The notes under the pieces: model-generated | What the model was told of the DNA's origin: nothing | The model's database searches: none | The model's input: the letters and a program-made list of their open reading frames with translations, nothing else | Made by a program: the position numbers and the translations under genes | In this document: positions 8,958 through 19,596 of the stretch, piece after piece | How the letters are laid out: each line of letters starts with the position of its first letter | How positions within the stretch are numbered: position 1 is the first letter of the stretch | Source of the DNA: CALJIC01 sp039805565 | Lineage (GTDB): Bacteria > Chloroflexota > Chloroflexia > Chloroflexales > Roseiflexaceae | Direction of reading: 5' to 3' | Assembly (NCBI GenBank): GCA_039805565.1 | Contig: JBDLTZ010000294.1 | Coordinates: 1 to 46,566, forward strand | DNA length: 46,566 nt

Positions 8958-9344
8958 CTAGGTTCTATCTCCAACGTAGGCGATCACGTCGATCTCGACG
9001 AGCATCCCCAGGAGCTGGCTGCCGACCGTGGTCCGCACCGGCCGCGGCTCCGGGAAGTACTCGGCGTAGACCGCATTGTACCGCGAAAACAGGCTCAGGT
9101 CGCTCAGGTGGACGGTGGCCTTGACCACATCCGCCATCGTCGCGCCGCCGGCCTCCAGGATCGCCTTGACGTTCTCGAGCACCTGGCGCGTCTGCCCCTC
9201 GATGTCCTGGGCCTCGATCTCCCCGGTGGCGGGATTGGTGGGGCCCTGCCCGGCCACGAAGATGAAGTCGCCGGCGCGCAGGCCAGGCGAGTAGGCGCCG
9301 CCCGGCTTCGGCCCGTTCGGGACGGTGATCAGTGTCTTTGGCAT
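8958..9344 (-). CDS. RidA family (YjgF/YER057c/UK114) enamine/imine deaminase
   Basis: A 128-residue RidA-type protein, the usual family length. It has the N-terminal AYSPGLRAGDFIFVAGQGP strand, the ENVKAILEAGGATMADVVK helix and the catalytic-site Arg in RPVRTTVGS. Archetypal RidA hydrolyses reactive enamine/imine intermediates released by PLP enzymes, working as a trimer in the cytoplasm. AAGGAG lies eight bases before the ATG at 9344. It lies 54 bases after the SIS gene and 16 bases before the sugar dehydrogenase gene, within one minus-strand run. Whether it retains the canonical activity is inferred from the Arg only. Confidence 0.93.
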   Translation of the reverse strand: MPKTLITVPNGPKPGGAYSPGLRAGDFIFVAGQGPTNPATGEIEAQDIEGQTRQVLENVKAILEAGGATMADVVKATVHLSDLSLFSRYNAVYAEYFPEPRPVRTTVGSQLLGMLVEIDVIAYVGDRT

Positions 9345-9398
9345 GGCGTTCGCTCCTTCGTTCTGTGCCCTTCGGCTGCAACCTTACACCGCTCGGCC

Positions 9399-10430
9399 CT
9401 ACTCCTTGGCCGTGACCTTGGTGATGTGTCGGAAGCTCCCCGGCTCGATCCCGAGCCGCAGCGCCATGCGCCGCGCCAGCAGCTGCAGCGGGATGATCTC
9501 CGCCAGCGGCGCGAGCCAGGTCTCGGGCAGCGCGACCACGTCGTCGGCCGCGTCGGGGCCCGCCGGCCCGACCACCAGCACCCGGCTGCCGACGGCGCGC
9601 AGTTCGGCTGCCATCCGCAGGTCCAGCGCCAGGGTCTTGCCCGGCCCGGCCACGATGATTGCGCGGTGCCCCGGCCCTGCGATCTCGATCGGGCCGTGGC
9701 GGAACTGCGCCGTGCTCAGGCCTTCGGCCGGCACTTTGGCAGTCTCCTTCAGCAGCAGCCCGCCCGAGAGGGCGGTGGCCAGCGAGGGGCCGCGGCCCAT
9801 CAGCGTGACCGGCCCAGGCTCGAGCCACACATCCGGCAGTGCGTCCACCGCGGCACGCCCGGCGGTGGCGGCGTGCTCGACGGCCGCGAGGGTGGGCTGA
9901 AGCGCCTCGGCCAGTGCCGCGGGCTCCGCGCCCAGCGCGAGCTCTGCCAGCAGCGTCAGCGCCAGCAGCGCTGTGGTGTAGGTCTTGGAGGCCACCGTCA
10001 GCTCGCGCCCGGCGCGCGTCTCCACCACGTAGGTAGCGGCGCGGGCCAGCGTGCTCGCCGGGCTGTTGGTGATCGCCACCAGCGGCCCCGCCGGGGGACA
10101 CTGCTCAAGCAGCCGTACCGCCTCCACCGTCTCGCCGGACTGCGACACGACGACCAGCATAGTGTCCTCGCCGAGCGGCCCGCCGAAGTGCAGCAGCTCG
10201 GAGAGCTCCACCTGCGACGCGTTGAAGCCCGCGGCCTGGAGCCGCAGCAGCGCCGGGTAGGTGGCGAAGGACGAGCTGCCCATGCCGGCGAGCAGCACCC
10301 GGCCGGGCCGGTGAGCAGCCAACGCCTGCGCGGCGGCCATGAGCTGGCTTCCGGTCGCCAGATGGGCCTGTGCGGCTACGGTGAGCAGCCGCGGCTGCTC
10401 GAGGATATCGTCCAAAATATCGACGGTCAT
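9399..10430 (-). CDS. Double-SIS sugar-phosphate isomerase/deaminase, GlmS-isomerase-like (NagB-II/AgaS type)
   Basis: A 343-residue protein with two SIS domains and no glutaminase domain. Phosphate-binding loops are seen at VLLAGMGSSSFA and VVVSQSGETVEA. The three isomerase residues of GlmS (E. coli Glu488, His504, Lys603) have equivalents at Glu229 (LLKETA), His245 (FRHGP) and Lys338 in the C-terminal tail RHITKV, which follows the GlmS tail pattern. This fits a glucosamine-6-phosphate deaminase (NagB-II) or a related ketose/aldose isomerase. A strong ribosome binding site (AGGGAGGAG) precedes the ATG at 10430. It is the first gene of a minus-strand run with RidA, sugar dehydrogenase and glycosyltransferase, which suggests amino-sugar metabolism (inference). 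Confidence 0.87.
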   Translation of the reverse strand: MTVDILDDILEQPRLLTVAAQAHLATGSQLMAAAQALAAHRPGRVLLAGMGSSSFATYPALLRLQAAGFNASQVELSELLHFGGPLGEDTMLVVVSQSGETVEAVRLLEQCPPAGPLVAITNSPASTLARAATYVVETRAGRELTVASKTYTTALLALTLLAELALGAEPAALAEALQPTLAAVEHAATAGRAAVDALPDVWLEPGPVTLMGRGPSLATALSGGLLLKETAKVPAEGLSTAQFRHGPIEIAGPGHRAIIVAGPGKTLALDLRMAAELRAVGSRVLVVGPAGPDAADDVVALPETWLAPLAEIIPLQLLARRMALRLGIEPGSFRHITKVTAKE

Positions 10431-10529
10431 AGCTCCTCCCTTGTACGGCGCGGGCTTATACTACCACTATTCAACCGGCGGCCAGCAGACCGCGCCTGCG
10501 GCCGTCACAAGTGTCTCCACAATAACAAC

Positions 10530-10560
10530 GCCGCGGGCCATCTGTATGATGGCCCGCGGC
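10530..10560 (-). terminator. 13-bp perfect hairpin downstream of NHL gene
   Basis: Arms 10530-10542 and 10548-10560 are perfectly complementary (GCCGCGGGCCATC with its reverse complement) around a 5-base loop. Read on the minus strand it lies 28 bases after the NHL gene stop and is followed by a T-rich stretch (GTTGTTATTGTG), so it is a good intrinsic terminator separating that gene from the SIS gene. Confidence 0.8.
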
Positions 10561-10588
10561 GATACAGCTCATACTGCCTGGCAACCGC

Positions 10589-11857
10589 CTACACACTGAG
10601 CGACGCCGTCGCCGGGCAGAACATCAGCACTCTGCTGTTGTCCGCGTCGGCTACCCATAGCCGCCCGACGCTATCTACCGCGAGGTCGACAGGGCCGTAG
10701 AGTGTGTTGGCAGACGGAGACGAGCCGGCGTTGGGCTGAAAGCTGGTCACATCCGGCTGACCGAGCACACCGTCGGCTCGCGCGCCGTTCACCTTGCTCG
10801 CAGCGTTGTCGAACCACAATACCCGGTGATTGCTGTAGTCCGCTACCCACAGGCAGCCCGCTTCGCCGACAACGACGCTCGCGGGGTGCGCCAGCGAGCA
10901 AGCGCTCGTGCTCGGGCTGCTCGTGACAAAGTCCGGCTGCCCGAGCACGCCATCGGCCGTGCCTCCGTTCGCCTTGCCCGCCGCGGCGTCGAACCGCAGC
11001 ACGCGGTTGTTGCTGGAGTCCACCACCCAGAGCCGGAAAGCGCTATCGACGGCAACGCCGGTGGGAAAGAACATAGAGCGCGCAGAGAGGCCGCGGGCGT
11101 TGCAGGCTCCGGTGACGAAGTCCGACTGCCCGAGCACGCCGTCGGCTCGCGCGCCGTTCGCCTTGCTCGCCGCATTGTCAAACCACAGTACCCGGTGGTT
11201 ATCGACATCCGTCACCCACACCCGGCCGCTGCAATCTACGGCGATGCCCTGCGGGCAGTGCATCGAGCTGGCGGAGCGCCCGCCCGTGTTCGGTGTACTG
11301 GTGGTAAAGTCCGGCTGGCCGAGCACCCCATCGGCTACAGCCCCGCTGGCCCTCACCGCCGCATTGTCGAACCGCAGCACCCGGTTGTTGACGGAGTCGC
11401 ACACCCAGAGGCGCCCGGCGCTATCGATCGCAACGCGGGTGGGGAAGTACATCGAGCTCGCGGAGAGCCCGCCCGTGTTCGGGCTGTCTGCGCTGAAACT
11501 GTGCTGGCCGAACACCGCCTCAGCCGCGGCGCCCAGCGCCAGGGAGGCCACCGAGGCGAAGCGCAGCACGCGGTGGTTCCCACTGTCGACGACAAACACC
11601 TTCCCTGTCGTCGAGTCCACTGCAATGCCACTCGGATTAATGATCGTGTAGGCAGAGCATCTGCCGGTTGTCGCAGCGCCCGTCGTGAAGTCAGGTTGTC
11701 CGAGCACGAGGCTGGCCGACTGCCCATTCATGAATGCACCCTGCTCCCCCACCGCAGGCGGCACGCCGAGGTTCAGAAGCAAGGCAAGGTAGTCGCCGGC
11801 GTAGCGCAGTCGCTCCGTATCAGAATCAGAGCCAGGAGTCAGACCAGGGTGATACAT
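10589..11857 (-). CDS. NHL-repeat six-bladed beta-propeller protein
   Basis: A 422-residue protein made almost entirely of six repeats of about 60 residues. The consensus is ADGVLGQPDFTTxxPNTGG, then a short helix, then GIAVDSxGRLWVxDxxNHRVLRFDNAA: the NHL pattern. Six copies would close one propeller. A 50-residue N-terminal segment precedes them; I see no signal peptide or enzymatic residues, so a binding or scaffold role is most likely. ATG at 11857 is chosen because AGAGGGA lies six bases upstream; the open frame extends 21 codons further without a binding site. The high identity between repeats suggests recent internal duplication. It appears to be monocistronic, with a strong hairpin after the stop. 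Confidence 0.85.
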   Translation of the reverse strand: MYHPGLTPGSDSDTERLRYAGDYLALLLNLGVPPAVGEQGAFMNGQSASLVLGQPDFTTGAATTGRCSAYTIINPSGIAVDSTTGKVFVVDSGNHRVLRFASVASLALGAAAEAVFGQHSFSADSPNTGGLSASSMYFPTRVAIDSAGRLWVCDSVNNRVLRFDNAAVRASGAVADGVLGQPDFTTSTPNTGGRSASSMHCPQGIAVDCSGRVWVTDVDNHRVLWFDNAASKANGARADGVLGQSDFVTGACNARGLSARSMFFPTGVAVDSAFRLWVVDSSNNRVLRFDAAAGKANGGTADGVLGQPDFVTSSPSTSACSLAHPASVVVGEAGCLWVADYSNHRVLWFDNAASKVNGARADGVLGQPDVTSFQPNAGSSPSANTLYGPVDLAVDSVGRLWVADADNSRVLMFCPATASLSV

Positions 11858-12001
11858 GGTGATTCCCTCTAGACGTACGGCGACGGTGGACGCCATCTTA
11901 CGATCGCGCGCTGTGCGCATCTCTCACGCGCCAACAATCTAGAAGAAGGCAGCCCATCTGACACTACGCCAAAGGTATGAAAAAAGTATAGTCCCTCCTC
12001 G

Positions 12002-14833
12002 TCACTGCCGCCGCGCGCGGCGCGCCAGAGCCAACGCCTCGCGGCGGCTCGCCACCTGGAGCAGCTCGACGATCTGACCCATGTGGTACTTGACCGTCGC
12101 CTCGCTGATGAACAGCTCCGCCGCAATCTCTTTGTACGTCGCGCCCTCGGCCGCCCGCTCCAGGATGTCGCGCTGCCGCGGCGACAGCCTTCGCAGACGA
12201 TCGCCGGTCTGCGCCAGCGCCTCTTCCCCCCCCTGCACATCTGCCTCGTCGGCCACACTCGTTCCTAGCTCGCCCAGGGCCTGCACCTCCAGGCCCCGCG
12301 AGAGCACCACCTCACCGCGCAGCGCCTCGAGCAGCAGCCGGAAGAGAACGTCGCTCTCCAGACTCTTGAGCAGGTAGCCCGATGCGCCGGCCTTCAGGGC
12401 CTCGAACAAGTGCTTCTCCTCGGCGGCCACGGTCAGCATCAGTATCTTGGTCGCGGGCAGCTCCGCCTTGATCGCCGCGGTGGCCTCCAGCCCACTGCAG
12501 CGCGGCATGTGCACATCCATCAGGATGATATTCGGCCGCAGCCGGCGCGCCAGCTCCTGCGCCGCGAGGCCATCCTCCGCCTCACCAACCACCTCCACCC
12601 CCCGCGCCGCCAGCATCGTACGCATGCCCTCCCGGAAGAGCGAGTGATCGTCCACCAGCAGCACGCGCATCTGCTCCACATCCACAGAGTCCGGAGAGTC
12701 CGGCACGATCTGGTCGGCCTGCAGCGCGCCTACCGGCACCTGCAGCACAACCTGCGTGCCCGCACCCGGCGCGGAGTCGATCTGCAGACTCGCGCCGATC
12801 AGCGCAGCGCGCTCGCCCATGATCCGCAGGCCCAGCCCTCCCGGACGAGCACCGCCTGGCTGCGCTCGCCACACCATTTCTGGCACGAAGCCGACCCCAT
12901 CGTCGCCCACAATCACCGTGACGTGGCCAGGGGTGTGCTGCACCACCACCTGAGCCGCCGCGCGCTGAGCGTGCTTGTGGACATTGTTGAGCGCCTCCAG
13001 CACGATCTGCAGCACCTCCTGGCCCACCGATGGCGGGAACGGGTCCGCGCCGACTCCGGGCGGGCAGCTCAGATGCACCTCGACGCCGTAGCTCTGTGCG
13101 AAAGTCCGCAGCGACCGACGCAGCGATGCGACCCAGGCCTCGGAGGGGGCCTCGGGCGCGGGCAGGCGCAGGTCCAGGATGAAGCGGCGGATGTCGGCGT
13201 GGGCGTCTTGCGCCACGTGTGCCAGCCGCGCCAGGATCGACCTGGACTGCGCCACCTGCCCTAACGCCACGAGGCCGCCTGCGGTCTGGGCCTGCAGGCA
13301 CACATAGCCCATCACCTGACCCAGACCGTCGTGCAGATCGCGCCCGATCCGCTCACGCTCGTGCAGCGCCGCCAGCTCTCGCTGCTGGGCCATCAGCCGC
13401 GCCTCGGCCCGGCGCGCCTCGGTTATGTCGCGGCACACTCCCTCCACCGCGACGAGCCGATCACCGGCGTAGATGCCGGTGTTGAACTGCTGGATCCAGC
13501 GCTCGCGCCCGGCGGCATCGATCACGCGGTACACGGCCTGCGGCGTCACCACCCCCCGGGCGAGGTCGGCGGCGCGCTCTGTGGCCGCGGCAACCTCATC
13601 AGGGTGCAGGAAGTCGCCCATGAACAGTGAGCCGGCGAGGACGCTAGCGGCGGGGTAGCCCAACATGCGCTCCACCGAGGGGCTGACGTACTCCACCCGC
13701 GCGTCGGGCAGCGCGATGCGGAAGATCACGTCGTCGATGTGCTCCACGAGCTCACGGTAGCGCGCCTCGCTGGCGGCCAGCTCGGCTGTGCGCTCCTGCA
13801 CCCGCTCCTCGAGCCCGGCCACCGTGCCGCGCACCTCAGCGACCATGCGGTTGAACGAGGCTGTCAGCAGCCCGATCTCGTCGTCGAAGGTCACCGGGAC
13901 AACCACGGTCAGATCGCCGGCGTCCACCCGCCGGACGCCGCTAAGCACCGCCTCCAGCGGCCCAAACACGCTGTGCCGCAGCATCAGCGGCACGCCGATC
14001 AACACCGCCACGCAGCTGAGTAGCACCAGCACTGTGAGCCGGAGCATGGCATCGTGCAGCGCCTGTGCGTCTCCGAAGAGCGGCCCGAGCAGCAGCGCCC
14101 CGGAGCTCGCCGTCACTATCACGACCACCAGCGAGACCCCGAGCAGCCGCACCCGCAGAGTGACCGTCTCAGGAAGCAGGTCCAGCGCCGCCAGCACCAT
14201 GAGCGGTATGCTGACAAGCATCGACGGCTCGCGGACCAGGACCACCGTCTCCTTTGAGATCAGCCCCCCTGTGTAAGCGAGCTGCGCAAGCGTCACCGGC
14301 GCGAGGCAGACGGCCACCAGGATGACCTTGGTGCTGAGCTGTCCGGAGCGCCGCATGCGGCGCGTTATCAGCTGCATCACCCACACAAGGCCCACCACTC
14401 CGAGAAGATCGGCGAGCAGAGGGCGCCGCTCGATCACGACCCCGCTTCCCAGGAGCGAGTCCACCCGGACGAAGCTCCAGTACAGCTCGTAGAGCAGCCG
14501 CGCAGACAGCAGCAGCAGCACGATCCGCGGCTCCCACGCCCGCCAGGGATCGTACTCGAGCAGTCGGTACAGGAACGCGACGAGCGGCAGCATCAGCAGC
14601 GCTACCAGCGTCATGCTGAGGAATCGCACACTGAGGCTCCACGGCGCCAGCAGTGAGGCATCTCCCCAGAACGTAAGCATGAGCAGCGCGGTTGTCCCGA
14701 AGACGGCCGCAGCCAGATGCAGAGCCTCTGGGCACCCCCTCACCTGACGCGATCGGACGAGCAAGAAGGTGCAGGTGAGCACCATGAGTATGAACAGAGC
14801 AAAGTAGATGACGGAGATCGGAGTGAGGTACAT
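12002..14833 (-). CDS. Fused two-component protein: 7TM-HAMP-PAS-HisKA_3 kinase joined to NarL-type response regulator
   Basis: A 943-residue protein holding a full two-component pathway. Residues 1-245 give about seven transmembrane helices; a further helix leads into HAMP (about 275-340), PAS (about 355-480), a HisKA_3 domain with ERIGRDLHDGLGQ (His501), an HATPase domain (LEALNNVHKHA, DDGVGF, GGLGLRIMGERA), then a receiver (VLLVDDHSLFREGM, acceptor Asp773) and a LuxR/NarL HTH (LSPRQRDILERAAEGATYKEIAAELFISEATVKYHM, split here by position 870-930). NarX and NarL are normally separate; here the DNA-binding domain is tethered to the membrane. Met722 (codon at 12670-12668) matches the usual start of a free regulator and has GGAG three bases upstream. 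It is divergent from the marR operon. Confidence 0.93.
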   Translation of the reverse strand: MYLTPISVIYFALFILMVLTCTFLLVRSRQVRGCPEALHLAAAVFGTTALLMLTFWGDASLLAPWSLSVRFLSMTLVALLMLPLVAFLYRLLEYDPWRAWEPRIVLLLLSARLLYELYWSFVRVDSLLGSGVVIERRPLLADLLGVVGLVWVMQLITRRMRRSGQLSTKVILVAVCLAPVTLAQLAYTGGLISKETVVLVREPSMLVSIPLMVLAALDLLPETVTLRVRLLGVSLVVVIVTASSGALLLGPLFGDAQALHDAMLRLTVLVLLSCVAVLIGVPLMLRHSVFGPLEAVLSGVRRVDAGDLTVVVPVTFDDEIGLLTASFNRMVAEVRGTVAGLEERVQERTAELAASEARYRELVEHIDDVIFRIALPDARVEYVSPSVERMLGYPAASVLAGSLFMGDFLHPDEVAAATERAADLARGVVTPQAVYRVIDAAGRERWIQQFNTGIYAGDRLVAVEGVCRDITEARRAEARLMAQQRELAALHERERIGRDLHDGLGQVMGYVCLQAQTAGGLVALGQVAQSRSILARLAHVAQDAHADIRRFILDLRLPAPEAPSEAWVASLRRSLRTFAQSYGVEVHLSCPPGVGADPFPPSVGQEVLQIVLEALNNVHKHAQRAAAQVVVQHTPGHVTVIVGDDGVGFVPEMVWRAQPGGARPGGLGLRIMGERAALIGASLQIDSAPGAGTQVVLQVPVGALQADQIVPDSPDSVDVEQMRVLLVDDHSLFREGMRTMLAARGVEVVGEAEDGLAAQELARRLRPNIILMDVHMPRCSGLEATAAIKAELPATKILMLTVAAEEKHLFEALKAGASGYLLKSLESDVLFRLLLEALRGEVVLSRGLEVQALGELGTSVADEADVQGGEEALAQTGDRLRRLSPRQRDILERAAEGATYKEIAAELFISEATVKYHMGQIVELLQVASRREALALARRARRQ

Positions 14834-14884
14834 AAGCGTGCTCGTGCAGGGCTGGCGCGGCGCGAAGCTTCAGTGTCGTAGCAT

Positions 14885-14913
14885 GGCTCCTGGGAGCCTA
14901 CCACAGCATTATA
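14885..14913 (-). promoter_or_regulatory. Promoter -10 and palindrome upstream of fused two-component gene
   Basis: On the minus strand a perfect TATAAT lies at 14913-14908. No good -35 is seen 17 bases upstream. About ten bases downstream of the predicted start is the palindrome GGCTCC-TG-GGAGCC (14885-14898), which could be an operator or a leader hairpin. Confidence 0.5.
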
Positions 14914-14971
14914 TCGGCGTTTCAGATACACGTCGTGGACGCGGGGCGCCATACGCCGTCCCGCATACCCA

Positions 14972-15000
14972 TTGACAAAACCCCGCACACACGATATAGT
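14972..15000 (+). promoter_or_regulatory. Near-consensus sigma70-type promoter of the marR-ABC operon
   Basis: TTGACA (14972-14977), a 17-base spacer and TATAGT (14995-15000) form a near-perfect housekeeping promoter 61 bases before the marR start. The following leader contains two similar elements, TTGCATATAC (from about 15000) and TTGCATCATAC (from about 15033), around GTATAC; these overlap the expected start of transcription and are candidate sites for MarR autorepression. Confidence 0.75.
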
Positions 15001-15061
15001 TGCATATACGAACGATTGGGGTATACACTCTTTGCATCATACACGCACCTGAGGAGCTGAC

Positions 15062-15549
15062 ATGCCCACCTCGCGCGACGTCGCCGCCATGCTGCTGGAA
15101 GCGCTGCCACTCTCGCTGCGCATCCTCGGCGGCGCGATGCACCGCGGCCTCGGGCCCACTGAAAAAGGCCTCACCATGGGCCAGCTTCGCATGCTCGAGA
15201 TGCTGCACCACAGAACCTGGACCCTCAGGGATCTGGCCGAGCACCACCACGTCAGCCCCTCGACGATGTCGCGCACCGTCGATGTGCTCGTCAAGCGCGC
15301 CTGGGTAGACCGCCGCAGCGACCCGCGCGATCGGCGGCAGGTTATCCTGACGCTCACAGGCGAGGGGCAGGGTGCTCGCGCCGGCATGCGCCGCCGCGCC
15401 GAGGAGAATCTGGAGCGCCTCGTCGAGCAACTCAGCGAGGAGGAGCGGGCGCAGCTCTTCGCGGGGCTGCACGTGCTCCAGCAGCTCGCCGGCATCGCCT
15501 CAGGGACCATGGCGTGCGAACACGAGCGCCACGAGGGAGAGGAGGAGTC

Positions 15550-15553
<4 letters not shown>
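15062..15553 (+). CDS. MarR-family transcriptional regulator
   Basis: A 163-residue MarR-type dimeric repressor. The winged helix runs from WTLRDLAEHHHVSPSTMSRT through VLVKRAWVDRRSDPRDRRQV, with the typical D-x-R-D-R-R wing, followed by a C-terminal helix for dimerisation. The ATG at 15062 has GAGGAG five bases upstream. Its stop overlaps the next start as ATGA (15550-15553), so translation is coupled to the first ABC subunit. By family knowledge such regulators bind small ligands and repress an adjacent exporter; the repeated elements in the leader fit autoregulation (inference). Confidence 0.93.
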
Positions 15554-17403
<1,850 letters not shown>

Positions 17404-17437
17404 GCTCCCGCGCTGGCCGCAGGCCCGCGAGAGCTAG

Positions 17438-17541
17438 TCGTTCAGATACGCTTCGGAGGGGCACAGCCCCAGCCGGGGGTCCGGGGGCCGCAGGCCCCCG
17501 AGCACTCATCGTTCAGATACGCTCCGGAGGGGCACAGCCCC
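17438..17541. repeat. Pair of 33-bp direct repeats with nested palindromes between ABC genes
   Basis: Copies at 17438-17470 and 17509-17541 differ at one base. Each contains TTCAGATACGC followed by GGAGGGGCACAGCCCC; in the second copy this extends to a perfect stem GGAGGGGC-ACA-GCCCCTCC. Between the copies is another perfect hairpin, GGGGGCC-GCA-GGCCCCC (about 17483-17499). The 171-base gap has no gene; the structure may be a REP-like element or affect readthrough between the subunit genes. Confidence 0.8.
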
Positions 17542-17574
17542 TCCAAACCTCCCCTGGAGGCATGGAGGCCCCCT

Positions 17575-19473
17575 ATGTGGCATGGCGGCATTCAACGGAT
17601 GGCCGAGCTCTCCGAGGAGCGCGCCGGCGACAGGCGCGGTGTGGCCCGGCGGCTGGCAGCCTACCTGCGGCCGTTCTGGCGCCCGCTCACGCTCGTCCTG
17701 CTTCTCGCGCTGGTCGGCGCGGCCACACAGGCGCTCGGGCCGCTCCTGATCGGTCAGGCGATCGACGGCGCCATCGCGGGCCGGGATGCCGGCGCGCTGA
17801 ACCGCACGATGCTGGCGCTGCTGGCGGTCTACCTGTTGGGGGCCGTGGCCGCCCGCTACCAGTTCGGGCTGATGGGTGAGGTGGGCCAGCGCACCCTCGC
17901 GCGGCTCCGCACCGAGATCTTCGCCGCGCTCCAGCGCCTCTCACTCAGCTTCTACGACCGACGCCCCGCCGGCGACCTGATGTCGCGCCTGGTGAACGAC
18001 ACCGATGTGCTCAACCAGCTCCTCGGCCAGGGGCTCATCCAGGTGATCGGCAGCCTCTTCGGGCTGGTGGGCATCCTGGTGGCGATGTTCGTCCTGGACT
18101 GGCGCCTAGCCCTGGCGAGCTGCGCGGTGATCCCGGTTCTGCTCTGGCTCACGAGCCTCTTCGCCGGGATGTCCCGCCGGGCCTTCCGCCGCGCCCGCGC
18201 CTCGCTCGGAGATGTGTCCAGCGAGATCCAGGAGGAGATAGCCGGCGTGAAGGTGGCCCAGGCCTTCAGCCGAACGGGCGTCAACCAGCAGCGCTTCGCC
18301 GAGCGCAACGCCGCCAGCCGTGACGCCAACGTGAGCGCCACGGCGATCACCTCGGCCTTCAACCCGGCGGTGGACGTGCTCTCCACCGTGGCCACGGCTA
18401 TCGTGGCCGGCTACGGCGGCTACCTCGCGCTCCAGGACCAGGCGACCGTCGGCACGGTGGTGGCGTTCCTCACCTACGTGCAGCAGTTCTTCCGCCCGAT
18501 CCAGGCGCTGGCCGGCTTCTACACCACCGCGCAGGCCGGGCTCGCCGCCGCCGAGCGCATCTTCGAGCTCACCGACACCCACGCCGACGTGACCGACGCG
18601 CGCGGCGCGCACGATCTGCCGCCGGCCACGGGTCGCGTTGAGTTCGACCACGTCTCCTTCAGCTACGGGGAGCGGCCGGGGGCCAAGGACCAACGACCAA
18701 AGACCAACGGCGCGGGGCTGGCTACCAACGGCGCGGGGGGCGATACCCCGGCCCTGCATCAGTCACCACTGGTCCTACAGGACGTCTCGCTCACCGCAGA
18801 GCCCGGCCAGACGATCGCCATCGTCGGGCCGACCGGCGCCGGCAAGACGACGCTGGTGAACATGATCGGCCGGCTCTACGATGTGACCGAGGGCGCGGTG
18901 CGGATGGACGGCCACGATGTGCGCGAGGTGACGCGCGCCAGCCTCAGGGCGCAGATGGGGGTGGTGCTGCAGGACAGCTTCCTGTTCGCGGGGACCATCG
19001 CCTACAACATCCGCTACGGTCGCCTGGACGCCACCGACGCGGAGGTGGAGGCGGCGGCCAGGGCGGCCAACGCCCACGAGTTCATCGCGCGGCTGCCGGA
19101 GGGCTACGAGACGAAGCTGGGGGAGCGCGGCGGCGGGCTGAGCCAGGGGCAGCGCCAGCTGCTAGGCATCGCGCGCGCCATCCTGGCAGACCCGCGCATC
19201 CTGATCCTGGACGAGGCGACCAGCAGCGTGGACACGCGCACCGAGCAGCACATCCAGCAGGCGCTCAAGACGCTGCTACGCGGCCGTACCAGCTTCGTGA
19301 TTGCCCACCGCCTCAGCACGGTCCGTGACGCCGACCAGGTGCTGGTGATGGAGCAGGGGCGGATCGTGGAGCGCGGCACCCACGACGAGCTGCTGGCGCG
19401 CGGCGGGCTGTACGCCGAGCTGCATCGCCGCCAGTTCCGCGAGACGATCGAAACGATAAACGCTGAACACTGA
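17575..19473 (+). CDS. Heterodimeric ABC exporter subunit with canonical Walker B (TM288/BmrD-like)
   Basis: A 632-residue half-transporter, six transmembrane helices then a nucleotide-binding domain. Walker A GPTGAGKT (418-425), Walker B LILDEATSSVD with catalytic Glu547, switch His578 (IAHRLST). The signature is LSQGQ (522-526) instead of LSGGQ. Paired with the upstream subunit this gives one consensus ATP site (this Walker A/B with the partner's LSGGQ) and one degenerate site, the known asymmetric exporter arrangement. ATG at 17575 has GGAGG six bases upstream. Residues about 366-398, in the same loop as in the partner, are encoded by heptanucleotide repeats, and the last residues (INAEH) and stop are also encoded within a heptad array. 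Confidence 0.95.
   Translation: MWHGGIQRMAELSEERAGDRRGVARRLAAYLRPFWRPLTLVLLLALVGAATQALGPLLIGQAIDGAIAGRDAGALNRTMLALLAVYLLGAVAARYQFGLMGEVGQRTLARLRTEIFAALQRLSLSFYDRRPAGDLMSRLVNDTDVLNQLLGQGLIQVIGSLFGLVGILVAMFVLDWRLALASCAVIPVLLWLTSLFAGMSRRAFRRARASLGDVSSEIQEEIAGVKVAQAFSRTGVNQQRFAERNAASRDANVSATAITSAFNPAVDVLSTVATAIVAGYGGYLALQDQATVGTVVAFLTYVQQFFRPIQALAGFYTTAQAGLAAAERIFELTDTHADVTDARGAHDLPPATGRVEFDHVSFSYGERPGAKDQRPKTNGAGLATNGAGGDTPALHQSPLVLQDVSLTAEPGQTIAIVGPTGAGKTTLVNMIGRLYDVTEGAVRMDGHDVREVTRASLRAQMGVVLQDSFLFAGTIAYNIRYGRLDATDAEVEAAARAANAHEFIARLPEGYETKLGERGGGLSQGQRQLLGIARAILADPRILILDEATSSVDTRTEQHIQQALKTLLRGRTSFVIAHRLSTVRDADQVLVMEQGRIVERGTHDELLARGGLYAELHRRQFRETIETINAEH
18681..18743 (+). repeat. In-frame heptanucleotide repeats inside second ABC gene
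   Basis: Nine heptads in register: GGCCAAG, GACCAAC, GACCAAA, GACCAAC (18681-18708), then a segment in which ACCAACGGCGCGGGG occurs twice exactly 21 bases apart. The encoded loop (AKDQRPKTNGAG then TNGAGGD) sits between the first strands of the nucleotide-binding domain, the same place as in the partner subunit. Confidence 0.87.
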
Positions 19474-19596
19474 ACGCTGAGGAGCCAGGAAGCGATCGAA
19501 GCTGCACAGCATCGATCACTCCCCGGCTCTCACGGCTCAGCTCACTCCCCGGCCCTCACGACTCAAGGCTCAAGACTCAGCACTCAGCACTCGCCC
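19450..19596. repeat. Heptanucleotide repeat array with hairpin core after ABC operon
   Basis: TGAACAC/TGAACGC heptads (19450-19484) include the ABC stop codon (TGA 19471-19473). A core at 19494-19517 pairs GATCGA with TCGATC and is nearly identical to 4001-4041. Then CTCACGA, CTCAAGG, CTCAAGA, two CTCAGCA and CTCGCCC follow (19555-19596). The hairpin may end transcription of the operon. The remaining bases to 19716 hold no gene that I can support. Confidence 0.87.

Noticed and set aside
7298..10700. Long plus-strand open frames (7298-9124 and 8757-10700)
   Set aside because: They lie antisense to the sugar dehydrogenase, RidA and SIS genes, whose families are clear; the translations are Arg/His/Gln-rich without domains.
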